A stretch of 64,000 nt of DNA from assembly GCA_900455155.1 (NCBI GenBank), contig UGUC01000002.1, forward strand, positions 2,418,001-2,482,000, given 5' to 3'. Made by a program: the position numbers and the translations under genes. Source of the DNA: Providencia stuartii. GTDB lineage: Bacteria; Pseudomonadota; Gammaproteobacteria; Enterobacterales; Enterobacteriaceae. This document shows positions 41,426-52,304 of this stretch, piece by piece; the first letter of the stretch is position 1; each line of letters begins with the position of its first letter. The notes below the pieces were generated by a model. The model had not been told where the DNA came from. It saw nothing but the letters and a program-made list of their open reading frames with translations, and searched no databases.

Positions 41426-42321
41426 ATGCACTGAGTCGTCATATTCATAAAGTGGTTGAATCACGGGCTCACGGCAAACCAACACGCCACGAAACCCATT
41501 TTGTCTGGCAAGGACTACGGTTACTGCAAGAGCAGAATATCAATACCGGTAAATGCCAAACCTATTACTGCGAAGAACACGGCAGCTATACCCCACTCGC
41601 CGTTATTGTGAAGTAATCCAGTGGATACCACTATTACTGGCATCACTGCGACATTAGCAGTGCCCCACTTGATGTCACCAACGAACAAGGCAATACGGTA
41701 TGGTCAGGGAAATATGAACGCTTTGGCTTTGTTCGCAATAGCCCATTAAGTTTCTACTCCGACCCAGATCGCAAGATGGAGTCCTTTGAGCAGAACTTAC
41801 GCTATGCTGGACAGTATTTTGACACTGAAACAGGATTACATTTTAATACCTTCAGATTCTATGACCCACAGATAGGCCGTTTTATCATGTCCGACCCAAT
41901 TGGGTTATTGGGTGGGATAAATCTGTATCAGTATGCACCTAACCCGCTAATGTGGGTGAATCCTTGAGGATTGACGGAGGCTTTAATTTATAAAAATCCC
42001 GGACATCATGAACCCGGGTATTTACCAGATAGACAAGTGCCATTCAATAGCTCCAAAAGCATAATACCACCTAACGCTGAAGAGCTCTTTAAACTTAGTC
42101 AGTTAGACCCTAATGACTCAAAAACGAGTTAGGTCAAAATTGGGGAAGGTAAAAAAGCTGTTTGGCATAGATTCCAAAGTAGTGCTGCTGATGGCTCAGG
42201 ACCATTCCATTGGAATGGTTCAACGGATGGTGTTGATATTAGAGGCAAACCTAGAGCTATAGATCCAAGAAATGTCCCTAAGTATGCAAAAAATATGGAA
42301 GGTATAAAACCGTGCAAATGA
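41426..42321 (+). pseudogene. second Rhs C-terminal core and toxin tip, degenerate
   Basis: From 41426 the sequence is roughly 90% identical to the main Rhs core from 38403, up to DPIGLLGGINLYQYAPNP. It then diverges into a different tip (NPGHHEPGYLPDRQVPFNSSKS, KKAVWHRFQSS, GPFHWNGSTDGVD, AIDPRNVPKYAKNMEG). Three in-frame stops come from base changes, not homopolymers: TAA at 41614, TGA at 41965 (Trp to stop in the core motif) and TAG at 42130. The start is missing. It can be a donor for recombination onto the main rhs gene but cannot itself make a toxin. Confidence 0.8.
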
Positions 42322-42822
42322 AGACAAGACTTATAGGAAAAAAAAAATACTCTTGCAGTCGAATATTTTTTTGAAAATAAGGAGAAATTTATTGGCCGAG
42401 CAAAGTTTTGGATTAATGACTTATTTTTTGGAAGCTTAGACGATACAATTTTTTTTGATGGCTACTTAATCGGTGGGCTCAATGAAATTTTAAACAAAAA
42501 ACACTTAAATCAAAGATATTTGCTTGATAATTATTGTTCTACTTATGAACTATTAGAAGCAGATATCTTAGACTTTAATGGTGAAGAGTATGAGTTAGCC
42601 GAAAATTTTAATGTGAATTTAGGAACTTGGTCAGATTATTTTAATATATATTCATACAAATTAACCGATGAAATTGGTGCCATTTTATGGAGATTTGTTG
42701 ATACTAGTGAATCATTGAAGGATTTAATAGATTATCCTAAAAATATCTTCTATGAAGAGTTTAGATATGATGAATTGCGTCATATAGTGAATGATCTAAC
42801 CCTACTAAAGCTTGACCAGTAA
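42318..42822 (+). CDS. Imm42-like immunity protein (one frameshift)
   Basis: ATG at 42318 overlaps the stop of the displaced tip. Corrected for an extra A in the ten-A run near 42345, the product is about 167 residues (LAVEYFFENKEKFIGRAKFW, FGSLDDTIFFDGYLIGGLNE, FNVNLGTWSDYFNIYSYKLT). This resembles the Imm42 family of polymorphic-toxin immunity proteins, as far as pattern memory allows. It is followed by a perfect terminator hairpin. The A-run break may be error or phase variation. Confidence 0.6.
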
Positions 42823-42835
42823 AGAACTTTATCGT

Positions 42836-42873
42836 AGTTAAGCTAGAAGATATTTCAATCTTCTAGCTTAACT
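42836..42873. terminator. perfect inverted-repeat terminator
   Basis: AGTTAAGCTAGAAGAT and its exact complement flank ATTTCA. It closes the immunity gene 14 bases after its stop. Confidence 0.72.
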
Positions 42874-42957
42874 ATACTGATACACGTGCTGATTGTCCAC
42901 TTCCCTTAAAATAAGACAGCTATAATTAGATTTTCTGCCCTAAAAATTGCAGAGGTC

Positions 42958-43082
42958 ATGATGAAAAAAGTTCGTTTTACTGAAACTCAAATCGTGAATA
43001 TCTTAAAACTCGCTGATTCAGGGATGAAAGTGGAAGACATTTGTCGCTAAAATGGGATCAGTAATGCGACTTATTATATCTA
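42958..43082 (+). pseudogene. IS3-family OrfA, N-terminal fragment
   Basis: It reads MMKKVRFTETQIVNILKLAD, GMKVEDICR, a stop, then NGISNATYY, which is the helix-turn-helix of IS3-family OrfA. TAA at 43048 replaces an expected Lys codon by substitution. The missing remainder (NWKSK, then GGMEANDVKRLKELEEEN) is found on the far side of the nested element at about 44385-44450. Confidence 0.8.
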
Positions 43083-43094
43083 TGGACTACCTCC

Positions 43095-43296
43095 GTTTTG
43101 CAAGTACTGAATCAAGTTTTAGGCTGTTGCTTACATCTATCCGGCATCAGAAATATCTGTGCCCAAATGGGTGATCCGCACACAATCGCCTCAACAACTG
43201 GACGGCCACGAAGGCCAATATAATAATCAGGTTCCGATCGTGCAGGTTTAACCTGTATCCATTTTTCAATACCTTGCAACTTTTAAAGGTATGCTA
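43095..43296 (-). ncRNA. candidate bridge/seek RNA region of the IS1111-type element
   Basis: These 202 bases lie between the transposase stop and the element end and contain no frame. IS110-family elements encode a structured guide RNA in a non-coding end, placed downstream of the transposase in the IS1111 group. The location fits. I have not folded it, so the RNA itself is inferred from family knowledge. Confidence 0.4.
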
Positions 43297-44317
43297 TTAC
43301 ACTGCCGGTCTGTACTCTGTTTCATTGTGAAGAATTGACCAAATAATTCTGGCATTTTTATTGGCGACTGCAACGGTCGTTTTGTTAAATCCTCGTCGCT
43401 CTTTTAGCTGATTAACCCATTGATTTAAATAACCCTCATTATTATTTGCAGCCACTCTAACGACTGCCCTGGCTCCATGAATAAATAAGGTTCGCAAATG
43501 CTTGTCGCCTTTTTTCGTCATATTCATCAGTACCTGCCTGTCACCACTCGAGTGCTGTCGTGGAACCAGACCAAGCCATGCGGCAAAGTGACGACCATTT
43601 TTAAATTCAGTTCCTTTGCCTATCGCGGCAACAACAGCTGTTGCTGTTTTAGGGCCAATGCCTTTAACTTTGGCAATGCGCTGGCAGGCTTCTGATTGCC
43701 TGAACACAGCATCAATTTCTTTATCAAAAAAGCCTATGCGACGACCAAGATCGTTAAAGAGATCATAAAGTTCTGCAATCGTCCTGCGCATTCTAACGCT
43801 AAGACCATTTTCAGCATCTTCAAGAATAAGCGGAACAGCGTGACGAACCCTTGAGACTGCCGTACCGATTGTTATTCCAGGGTCAAGCAGTAATCCTCTG
43901 ATTTGACAGACTGTCGCAGTGCGGTGATTAACAATACGCTGTCTTGCCCGGTGCTGGGCTTGAATATCCTGCTGTTCCGGACTTTTTGGGGGAACGAACT
44001 GCATTGTTGGCTGCATCAGAGCAATTGCGATAGCCTGTGCATCATTACCGTCATTTTTTTGCCCGCGGGCAAAGGGTTTTACATACTGGGGACTGATCAC
44101 TTTTACCTTATGTCCCAGTTTTTCGAACTCACGCTGCCAGTAAAATGCGCCCGTGGAGGCTCCCCACACCAATCAGGCAAGCCGGAATATTCGCGACGGT
44201 CTGTAGCAACGTTTTACGATCAGGGCGTTTTTTATAAACCGGTTTACCCGACTGATTTAATCCACAAAGTTGAAAAACATTTTTAGCCAAATCAATACCG
44301 AGATAGATAACATTCAT
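43297..44317 (-). CDS. IS110-family (DEDD) transposase (one frameshift)
   Basis: The start at 44317 gives MNVIYLGIDLAKNVFQLCG. The product of about 340 residues has the RuvC-like DEDD N-terminal domain (YLGIDLAK, KNDGNDAQAIAIA) and the C-terminal Tnp_IS116/IS110 domain (VKGIGPKTATAVVAAIG, FAAWLGLVPRQHSSG). An extra G near 44160 breaks it at the point where the second acidic residue (usually in GMEA) should be. The bases here read GTGTGGGGAGCC, so the catalytic Glu may be lost. Confidence 0.87.
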
Positions 44318-44407
44318 GATAATGCTCCTGCTGAGTATATTTTGTTCAGTTAACCTCAGAGGGAGGAGGTAGTCCATCCTATTAATTGGAAATCAAAGTA
44401 GGGTGGT

Positions 44408-45377
44408 ATGGAAGCTAATGATGTTAAACGATTAAAAGAGCTTGAAGAGGAAAATGCCAAGCTTAAAAAAATGTTTGCAGAAGTCAGCCTTGAAAATCAG
44501 GCGATGAAGGCGCTTTTTGCAAAAAAAGGGTTGGTAGTGGTTGAAAAGAAGTCCTGTACTCAGGCTTTAAAAGAGGCAGGTTTATCAGTCATTAAAGCTT
44601 GTAAATTAACATCATTACCTCGGGCAGCCTTTTATCGTCGACAGCTAAATTGGCGTGAAAGAGATCGTGCAGTGATTGATGCTATTCAATCAGTTTTAGC
44701 TAAATCGCCACAATCAGGATTTTGGAAATGCTATTTTCGGTTAAGATTTCAAGGCTATCCCTTTAATCATAAACGAGTTTATCGCGTTTATTGCCGTTTG
44801 GGGTTAAACCTGAAACGGCGAGTGAAAAAAATACTGCCGAAACGAGAAAAAAAACCTCTTATTGATTGAAAAAGTCCCGAATATTCAATGGGCTTTGGAT
44901 TTTGTACACGACAGTTTGTACTGTGGTAAACGCTTCAGAACCTTGAATATTATTGATGAGGGGACACGTGAGTGCCTGGCAATTGAAGTTGATACGTCAT
45001 TGCCTGCTGAACGAGTCATTAGAGTACTAGGACGTTTGAAAATCGATAGAGGATTGCCGAAACAAATTCGAGTGGATAATGGGCCTGAACTTATTTCAGC
45101 TAATCTATTGAATTATTGTAAAAATAATCGAATTGATTTATGCCATATTCAACCCGGTAAACCTCAACAAAACGGTTTTATCGAACGATTTAATGGTTCA
45201 TTTCGCCGTGAATTTTTAAATGCCTATTTATTTGAATCAGTAAGCCAAGTACGAGAGATGGTGTGGTTTTGGCAGCAAGATTACAATCTAAATCGAACCC
45301 ACGAAAGTTTAAATAACCTCCCACCGGAGACATACCGTAAACAGTTAGAAATCTCTAATTTGAAGTGTCTTAATTAA
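44408..45377 (+). CDS. IS3-family OrfA C-terminus and OrfB (DDE transposase), one frameshift
   Basis: The frame begins with the coiled-coil end of OrfA (VKRLKELEEENAKLKKMFAE) and passes without a break across GCAAAAAAAGGG into OrfB (SVIKACKLTSLPRAAFYRRQ). In IS3 elements this A-rich heptamer is normally a programmed -1 frameshift site, so one extra A has fused the two frames. A second break near 44860 splits OrfB. After it come the integrase core residues: ALDFVHD, VDNGPELIS and the Glu in NGFIERFNGSFRREF. The end is at 45377, thirteen bases inside the right terminus. Confidence 0.83.
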
Positions 45378-45401
45378 TGGGGAGTGGACAAAGCATCGAC
45401 C

Positions 45402-45659
45402 TCATTTGTGTAACTGTTTAAACTCTTGCAACTTAACGCTAGTCTCAATCAATGCTATTTGAGGAAAATTACCGACTTTTAGCTGTACAAGTTTACCTAT
45501 AACTGGGCTACTATATCGGTAGAAAACGGTCTTACTGGCTGTTATGCCACAAAATATACGTAAACCAGAGCTTTCGCAGGATTCAGAACTATTTTTACAC
45601 TTAAGTTTATCGCTGCGATACTGTATTAAGAATGGTTTTACTGATGATTTTTGGCTCAT
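45402..45659 (-). pseudogene. truncated tyrosine-recombinase integrase, N-terminal arm-binding domain
   Basis: 85 residues start at 45659 (MSQKSSVKPFLIQYRSDK) and resemble the DUF4102-type N-terminus of island integrases: a short beta-rich domain with FYRYSSPVIGKLVQLKVGNF. The frame ends close to the right end of the IS element at 45390, and the catalytic domain is gone. It was probably the integrase that brought the toxin island next to mutS. Confidence 0.6.
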
Positions 45660-45888
45660 AAGTGTTACCCTAATTAACGCTTATTATAAAAGTATTCAAT
45701 GTGTTTAGACTAAAGTGCAGATTGGTGCATTTACAATGCTCATTGGGTTTTAGCCCCATAAACAGCCTACATTTTAACCTACACTCAATCATGGGATTCT
45801 GTGACATTCTCTACAATAAAATGGAGTCTAATGAGACAGCCAACGGACACAGGATTAAATAAATTCAACAGATTAGACAAACAAGCTT

Positions 45889-48453
45889 ATGACTGATAAC
45901 CAAAATTTTGAATCCCACACACCAATGATGCAGCAGTATTTAAAACTAAAAGCACAACATCCTGACATATTGCTGTTCTATCGTATGGGGGATTTTTACG
46001 AGCTTTTCTTTGATGATGCCAAAAAAGCGTCTCAATTATTAGATATTTCGCTCACCAAACGAGGGCAAACGGCGGGTCAGCCTATTCCAATGGCGGGTGT
46101 ACCACACCATGCGGCCGAAAACTATTTAGCAAAATTGGTGCAACTGGGTGAATCTGTCGCGATATGCGAACAAATTGGTGATCCCTCAACGAGTAAAGGT
46201 CCTGTTGAGCGTAAAGTCGTACGTATTGTTACACCGGGTACAATCACCGATGAAGCATTACTGAATGAGCGGCAAGACAATCTATTGGCCTCAGTCTGGC
46301 AAGAGCCTCAAGGCTATGGCTTTGCAACCTTAGATATCACGTCGGGGCGCTTTATCATCAGTGAATTCGATGACGAGGAGTCTCTACAAGCAGAGCTACA
46401 ACGTACTCGCCCTGCTGAATTACTCTATCCTGAAAACTTTGCGAGTATGGCGTTAATCGAAAACTGTAAAGGCCTACGTCGTCGGCCTCTATGGGAATTC
46501 GAGCTAGAAACAGCAAAACAGCAGCTTGGCCTACAATTTGGCACAAAAGACTTAATTGGGTTTGGGGTCGAAAATGCCTCGAGAGCGCTACGCGCTGCTG
46601 GCTGCCTTCTCCAATACGTCAAAGATACTCAACGTACGGCATTACCTCATATCCGTAGCATCATCATGGAAAAACAAACAGATAACGTTATTCTGGATGC
46701 TGCAACACGTCGTAATCTTGAGATCACGCAAAACTTATCTGGCGGCACAGATAATACTTTAGCGTCTATTTTGGATTTATGCGTTACCCCGATGGGAAGC
46801 CGCATGCTCAAGCGTTGGCTTCATACCCCATTGCGCCATGTACAAACACTAACGAATCGCCAACAAGCTATCGCCGCCTTACAAGAGTGTGGTTTCGAGC
46901 TATTACAGCCATTACTACGTCAAATTGGTGATTTAGAGCGTGTACTTGCCCGTTTAGCTTTACGCTCTGCTCGCCCTCGCGATTTAGCACGTATGCGTCA
47001 CGCTTTTGAACAGTACCAAGAGATTCATCAAATCCTCAACCAATCTAACAGCGAATATCTGCAAAACTTGCAAAAACGCATTAACCAGTTTGATGAGCTA
47101 CAGGATTTACTGCAACGTGCGATTATTGATGCACCGCCTGTATTGGTGCGTGACGGTGGCGTTATCGCTCCGGGTTATAATAGCGAACTCGATGAATGGC
47201 GAGCACTTGCCGATGGAGCTACAGACTATCTTGATAGACTAGAAATTCGTGAAAAAGAGAAGCTGGGCATTGATACCCTTAAAGTGGGCTACAATGCGGT
47301 ACACGGCTATTTTATTCAGGTCAGTCGCGGTCAGAGTCATTTAGTTCCTATTCATTATGTACGTCGTCAAACGCTGAAAAATGCGGAACGTTACATTATT
47401 CCTGAACTAAAAGAGTACGAAGACAAAGTCTTAACCTCAAAAAGTAAAGCGTTAGCTATCGAAAAAGCACTCTATGATGAGCTTTTCGATATGCTATTGC
47501 CACATTTGGCAGACTTGCAAATCAGTGCGGAGGCTCTTGCAGAGCTCGATGTGCTCAATAACTTAGCTGAGCGTGCTGAAACACTTGGCTATGCTTGCCC
47601 ACAACTCACAGATAAACCAGGGATCCACATTACTGAAGGACGCCACCCTGTGGTCGAGCAAGTCCTGAGTGAACCATTTATTTCTAATCCGCTTTCACTT
47701 TCCCCACAACGTCGCCTACTTATCATTACAGGCCCTAATATGGGGGGTAAAAGTACCTATATGCGCCAAACTGCATTGATAACACTACTTGCCTATATTG
47801 GTAGTTTCGTACCTGCAACAAAAGCGGTCATTGGACCTGTTGATCGTATTTTTACCCGTGTTGGCGCATCCGATGACTTAGCCTCCGGGCGTTCAACCTT
47901 CATGGTTGAAATGACTGAAACGGCTAATATTTTACACAATGCAACAGAGCAAAGTTTAGTCCTAATGGATGAAATTGGTCGAGGCACTTCAACCTATGAT
48001 GGTTTGTCACTTGCTTGGGCTTGTGCTGAAAACTTAGTTAACCGAATCAAGTCCATGACTTTATTTGCCACACATTACTTTGAATTAACAACCTTACCTG
48101 AAAAATTAGAAGGCGCGGTCAATATTCACCTTGATGCAATGGAGCACGGCGACACCATCGCCTTTATGCACAATGTTCAAGAAGGAGCAGCAAGTAAAAG
48201 TTATGGCCTTGCGGTAGCCTCTCTAGCAGGCGTCCCTAAAGATGTTATTAAGCGTGCCAAACAAAAGCTCAAAGAGTTAGAAATTATTTCAAATAATACC
48301 AACGCGAGCCATGTTGATAGCGCACAACTCAGCTTCTTAGTGCCAGAAGAGCCATCCCCTGTTCTTAGCGCTCTTGAAAGTATCGACCCTGATAAGTTAA
48401 CGCCAAGGCAAGCGTTAGATTGGTTATATCGTTTAAAGGAAATGGATAAGTAG
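45889..48453 (+). CDS. mutS: DNA mismatch repair protein MutS
   Basis: This intact 854-residue ATPase recognises mismatches and recruits MutL. The mismatch-reading Phe-x-Glu is present in GDFYELF near residue 39. The core and clamp regions are followed by Walker [14 protein letters not shown] near residue 615, Walker [15 protein letters not shown], and the short C-terminal tetramer helix ([16 protein letters not shown]). It lacks any frameshift despite its length. miaE follows after one base. Confidence 0.97.
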   Translation: MTDNQNFESHTPMMQQYLKLKAQHPDILLFYRMGDFYELFFDDAKKASQLLDISLTKRGQTAGQPIPMAGVPHHAAENYLAKLVQLGESVAICEQIGDPSTSKGPVERKVVRIVTPGTITDEALLNERQDNLLASVWQEPQGYGFATLDITSGRFIISEFDDEESLQAELQRTRPAELLYPENFASMALIENCKGLRRRPLWEFELETAKQQLGLQFGTKDLIGFGVENASRALRAAGCLLQYVKDTQRTALPHIRSIIMEKQTDNVILDAATRRNLEITQNLSGGTDNTLASILDLCVTPMGSRMLKRWLHTPLRHVQTLTNRQQAIAALQECGFELLQPLLRQIGDLERVLARLALRSARPRDLARMRHAFEQYQEIHQILNQSNSEYLQNLQKRINQFDELQDLLQRAIIDAPPVLVRDGGVIAPGYNSELDEWRALADGATDYLDRLEIREKEKLGIDTLKVGYNAVHGYFIQVSRGQSHLVPIHYVRRQTLKNAERYIIPELKEYEDKVLTSKSKALAIEKALYDELFDMLLPHLADLQISAEALAELDVLNNLAERAETLGYACPQLTDKPGIHITEGRHPVVEQVLSEPFISNPLSLSPQRRLLIITGPNMGGKSTYMRQTALITLLAYIGSFVPATKAVIGPVDRIFTRVGASDDLASGRSTFMVEMTETANILHNATEQSLVLMDEIGRGTSTYDGLSLAWACAENLVNRIKSMTLFATHYFELTTLPEKLEGAVNIHLDAMEHGDTIAFMHNVQEGAASKSYGLAVASLAGVPKDVIKRAKQKLKELEIISNNTNASHVDSAQLSFLVPEEPSPVLSALESIDPDKLTPRQALDWLYRLKEMDK

Positions 48454-48454
48454 T

Positions 48455-49216
48455 ATGCAAGACCACGCTGAACTTCTAGCGCCTATCAGGCAGTTTTTAC
48501 GCTGTGAAACGCCTGATAGTTGGGTTAAAAAAGCCAGTGAACCAGAAAGCCTCCCTATACTCTTAAAAGATCATCTATTATGTGAGCTAAAGGCGGCGCA
48601 AAGTGCGATGTTTTTGATCCGTAAATATGCGGTTGATAAAGAGAGTGCGGCAACATTGCTTGCTTGGTTTAAGCCTTATGAAGACTTTGCCTACGATCGT
48701 ATTGGTGATATTCATACGCTAAAGAATAAAAACCAAATATCAAAACAGATCTTGGCGAAACAGCAGTCACCCTATAGCCAAGATTTAATTGATAAAATGG
48801 TACTCTTGATTAAAGAAGAGCTGCACCATTTTTATCAAGTGCTGGAAATTATGCATCAGCGAAATATTGCTTATGATGGTATAACGGCAAGTCGATACGC
48901 TAAAGGGCTATTCAGTCATATGAGTGGTCATGAACCACAAACATTGGTCGATAAACTGATTATTGGTGCTTATATTGAAGCTCGATCATGTGAACGTTTC
49001 GCGAAATTGGCTCCTTTTCTAGACGATGATTTGGCGAGCTTTTATGTCTCATTACTGCGCTCAGAAGCGAGACACTATCAAGATTACCTACAGTTAGCGC
49101 AATCAATCAGTAAAACAGATATTAGCGAGCGTGTTGAGATGTTCGGTCTCGTTGAAGCCGAACTTATCACCTCAGTAGACCACGATTTTAAATTTCATAG
49201 TGGCGTTCCTGTGTGA
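48455..49216 (+). CDS. miaE: tRNA-(ms2io6A37) hydroxylase MiaE
   Basis: This intact 253-residue non-haem di-iron enzyme hydroxylates the isopentenyl group of ms2i6A at position 37 of some tRNAs. The di-iron ligands are visible in ferritin-like helices: EELHHFYQVL, YIEARSCERF and RSEARHYQDYL. It is tightly linked to mutS, and a terminator follows. Confidence 0.93.
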   Translation: MQDHAELLAPIRQFLRCETPDSWVKKASEPESLPILLKDHLLCELKAAQSAMFLIRKYAVDKESAATLLAWFKPYEDFAYDRIGDIHTLKNKNQISKQILAKQQSPYSQDLIDKMVLLIKEELHHFYQVLEIMHQRNIAYDGITASRYAKGLFSHMSGHEPQTLVDKLIIGAYIEARSCERFAKLAPFLDDDLASFYVSLLRSEARHYQDYLQLAQSISKTDISERVEMFGLVEAELITSVDHDFKFHSGVPV

Positions 49217-49269
49217 CGGTAAGCTAAAGTCTATGATGAGAAACTCGACCATTTATTATCATTAACGAA

Positions 49270-49300
49270 AAAAGCCCTCAATCAAATATTGAGGGCTTTC
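49270..49300. terminator. bidirectional terminator between miaE and rpoS
   Basis: AAAGCCCTCAAT pairs with ATTGAGGGCTTT, with an A-run to the left and T-rich bases to the right. It serves the convergent miaE and rpoS genes. Confidence 0.85.
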
Positions 49301-49322
49301 GTTATGGTATTCACAAAGATAT

Positions 49323-50309
49323 TTACATATTAAATAAGGCTTCTAAGGAAAGCTCCTCTCCTTGTAAAATATCTTTTAACCGCCTTAGCCCTTCCACTTG
49401 TATCTGGCGCACCCTTTCTCTTGTTAACCCAATTTCTCGGCCAACTTCTTCTAGTGTCTCAGCTTCATAGCCTAATAGCCCAAAACGCCGAGCAAGGACT
49501 TCTCGCTGCTTTGGATTCAATTCAAATAACCACTTCACAATATTCTCTTTTAAGTTGTTATCTTGAATTGTATGCTCTGGGCCTGATTCATTCTCATCAG
49601 AGAGAACTTCAAGTAAAGATTTCTCTGAATCGCCAGCAATAGGCGTATCGACCGATGTAATACGTTCATTTAAACGCAACATACGGCTGACATCTTCTAC
49701 TGGTTTATCAAGCTGTTCAGCGATTTCCTCAGCGCTAGGCTCGTGGTCGAGTTTTTGCGCTAATTCGCGGGCAGTTCTAAGGTAAATATTGAGCTCTTTG
49801 ACGATATGAATTGGGAGGCGGATGGTTCTAGTTTGATTCATGATGGCACGTTCAATCGTTTGACGGATCCACCATGTCGCATACGTTGAGAAGCGGAACC
49901 CCTTTTCAGGATCAAACTTTTCAACAGCGCGAATTAACCCTAGATTACCTTCCTCAATAAGATCTAATAATGCTAATCCCCGATTATTATAACGTCGAGA
50001 GATCTTAACAACTAACCGAAGATTACTTTCAATCATGCGCTGACGTGAAGCAACATCTCCACGTAGCGCTCTCCTCGCGTAGAAGACTTCTTCTTCGGCA
50101 GTTAGGAGCGGAGAAAATCCAATTTCACTGAGATAAATTTGAGTGGCATCCAGAACACGCTGATTCGTGTTCTGGAGTAAATCCATTTCATCATCTAGTT
50201 CAGTAACCAGATCCTCTTCTTTGAACTGACTCTCATCAAAAGCATCATCCATCATGCTATCGTCGAGGTCATTGTATAACTCGTTAGCTTTCAGCGAACT
50301 TTGGCTCAT
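49323..50309 (-). CDS. rpoS: RNA polymerase sigma factor RpoS
   Basis: This intact 328-residue stationary-phase sigma factor contains sigma region 1.2 ([19 protein letters not shown]), region 2 ([32 protein letters not shown]), region 3 and region 4 with its helix-turn-helix ([20 protein letters not shown]). It lies directly downstream of nlpD, from which enterobacterial rpoS is mainly transcribed. No frameshift is present. Confidence 0.98.
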   Translation of the reverse strand: MSQSSLKANELYNDLDDSMMDDAFDESQFKEEDLVTELDDEMDLLQNTNQRVLDATQIYLSEIGFSPLLTAEEEVFYARRALRGDVASRQRMIESNLRLVVKISRRYNNRGLALLDLIEEGNLGLIRAVEKFDPEKGFRFSTYATWWIRQTIERAIMNQTRTIRLPIHIVKELNIYLRTARELAQKLDHEPSAEEIAEQLDKPVEDVSRMLRLNERITSVDTPIAGDSEKSLLEVLSDENESGPEHTIQDNNLKENIVKWLFELNPKQREVLARRFGLLGYEAETLEEVGREIGLTRERVRQIQVEGLRRLKDILQGEELSLEALFNM

Positions 50310-50363
50310 CAGTGACTCCTACCCTTGATAATGAGGGCAGAATGTCATTGCACTCTGCCCAGT

Positions 50364-51434
50364 TTATCGCTGCGGTAAGTAGCGCAGCGGGTTTACTGAT
50401 TTTCCCTTGTAACGAATTTCAAAATGTAATCTAACCGAACTCGTTCCGGTACTACCCATCGTGGCTATTTTCTGACCCGCGGCAACATCCTGCTGGTCAC
50501 GCACAAGTAACGTATCGTTATGTGCATAAGCACTCAAGTAGTCATCGTTATGTTTTTATTATTATAAGATTTCCATATCCGCGTAGTGCATTTCCTGCAT
50601 AAACCACTTTACCTGGAGCAGAAGCAAGTACAGGTTGACCTCGTGAACCGGCAATATCAATGCCTTTATTTCCACCTTGAGCATCAGAGAAACCTTCTAT
50701 TGTTTTCCCTTCCGCTGGCCAACGCCATTTTATCGATGAGCTATTTGTACTGCTTGCTGTCGTCGTAGAGGCGGTAGAAGCTGCCGTCGTTGTTGTTGCC
50801 GTAGAAGTTTGCGTTGCAGGCTTCTTATTATTAGGCAACATCTTACCTGAATTTTGACCGCTTCCATTTGCAGGATACGCATTAGTTGTTCGAAGATCAA
50901 CCGGTTGCTGATTACTATTTGATGAATTTGAGGCCAATTGCCCGTTTGAGTTCACATTTCCGTTACCAATATTGATCACTTGCCCAACATTTAGGCTATA
51001 AGGCTCTGCAATATTGTTTTTAGCTGCTAACTCACGGAAAATCATTACCAGTTATATAAGCAATATAGAATAGTGTATCACCGCGTTGTACGGTGTAAGT
51101 ACTGCCACTGTAGCTACCTTTAGGGATGCTACCATAGTCGCGGTTATAGATAATACGCCCTTTGCCCATCCATATTGACTGGGGCAGAGGTACGAATAGA
51201 TGATGAAGAATTCGAAGACAAATTAGGTCGAGAAGAAGGCATCGCTGTACTTGTACCACCAGTAGGTGCCGTTCTTTGAACAGTTTGTTGACTTGATTGA
51301 CTCGTCTGACCGTCATTTACGCTAGAAATAGGCGCTGCTGTATGGTACGGAGTTGAACATCCAGCCAATAATGCCCCGCTAAATGAAAAGATCACCGCCC
51401 ATCGAATTCTGCTTATTGGGCTAACAATTTTCAT
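50364..51434 (-). CDS. nlpD: murein hydrolase activator NlpD (three frameshifts)
   Basis: NlpD is an outer-membrane lipoprotein that activates the amidase AmiC at the septum. The start at 51434 gives a lipoprotein signal with lipobox LLAGCS. Next come a Ser/Thr/Gln-rich linker, a LysM domain ([19 protein letters not shown]) and a second low-complexity linker. The C-terminal LytM domain ([32 protein letters not shown]) is presumably without catalytic metal ligands, as in other NlpD. Single-base breaks near 51175, 51040 and 50555 split it. Confidence 0.92.
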
Positions 51435-51677
51435 GCTTCTTCTCCCGTGAAGAAAAATCTGACATAGCAAATAAATTTGTGTCAGTAAAACATTAGAGCC
51501 TGTTAGCTCTCGTCACTAAAAGTATTTTGCTTATTAAAGCAGAAATATAAAATATTGAACAAGCCAAATATATCAAAAATATAACAATTTGAGATTATGA
51601 CTTAATGGAAAATACAACATTCTTAACTTTAAGCTGTTAAAGTGCCCTATTTTACCAAATATGACTATAAGCAAAAA

Positions 51678-52304
51678 TTACGCTAAGTCACCCGCTACTA
51701 GCGGAACAAAACGTACTTTTTCGACTACATTAGCATGATAATCATTCCCTCGGCGCGTAATTAGCTTCAGCGCTTGATCTTTATCCCCCACAGGCAGAAC
51801 CAAACGCCCACCTTCTTTTAATTGCTGTAGTAACCGAGGCGGAATTTCACTGGGTGCCGCCGTCACGATAATTGCATCAAAAGGCCCTTTAGATTGCCAG
51901 CCTTCCCAGCCATCACCATGACGAGTGGAGATATTATGTAAATCAAGCTGCTTAAAACGACGTTTTGCCGTCCATTGCAAACTTTTTACCCTTTCAACAG
52001 AAAAAACATGTTTTGCAAGGTGCGCTAAAACAGCGGTTTGATAACCTGACCCTGTACCGATTTCTAATACATGATCTTCTGGCTTAATCGCCAGTAATGC
52101 AGTCATTTTTGCAACAATATAAGGTTGAGAGATAGTTTGCCCATAACCGATAGGTAATGGAATATTATCATAAGCCTTATGCGATAAGGCTTCGTCAACA
52201 AAGCGTTCACGAGGAACCTGTGACAAAGCATCTAACAGACGCTCATCGTGAATTCCCTGTTGGCGTAGTTGTGCCAAAAGTTCTTTCATGAGGCCTGTTC
52301 TCAT
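51678..52304 (-). CDS. pcm: protein-L-isoaspartate O-methyltransferase
   Basis: This intact repair enzyme uses SAM to methylate isoaspartyl residues. The start at 52304 ([13 protein letters not shown]) overlaps the surE stop as ATGA; starting at MKELL (52289) is possible. Motifs are [10 protein letters not shown], the SAM site [15 protein letters not shown] and [13 protein letters not shown]. It is in the usual surE-pcm-nlpD-rpoS order. Confidence 0.95.
   Translation of the reverse strand: MRTGLMKELLAQLRQQGIHDERLLDALSQVPRERFVDEALSHKAYDNIPLPIGYGQTISQPYIVAKMTALLAIKPEDHVLEIGTGSGYQTAVLAHLAKHVFSVERVKSLQWTAKRRFKQLDLHNISTRHGDGWEGWQSKGPFDAIIVTAAPSEIPPRLLQQLKEGGRLVLPVGDKDQALKLITRRGNDYHANVVEKVRFVPLVAGDLA

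Larger units (their letters stand above)
43083..44376 (-). mobile_element. IS110-family (IS1111 group) element nested in the IS3 element
   Basis: Twelve-base subterminal inverted repeats TGGACTACCTCC (43083-43094) and GGAGGTAGTCCA (44365-44376) bound a DEDD-type transposase on the minus strand. A 200-base non-coding end lies past the transposase stop. The layout, with short subterminal repeats and a long non-coding segment downstream of tnp, is that of the IS1111 group. Confidence 0.8.
42894..45390 (+). mobile_element. IS3-family element, interrupted by an IS1111-type insertion
   Basis: The ends are inverted repeats: TGTCCACTTCCCTTAAAATAAG on the left and the complement of TGTCCACTCCCCATTAATTAAG on the right. 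Inside are orfA, cut at 43082 and resumed after 44377, and a DDE orfB. No clear target duplication was seen. The nested insertion and a nonsense change in orfA make it inactive. Confidence 0.82.

Noticed and set aside
42894-45390. Target-site duplication around the IS3 element
   Set aside because: The bases just outside the two termini do not match for three to five positions.
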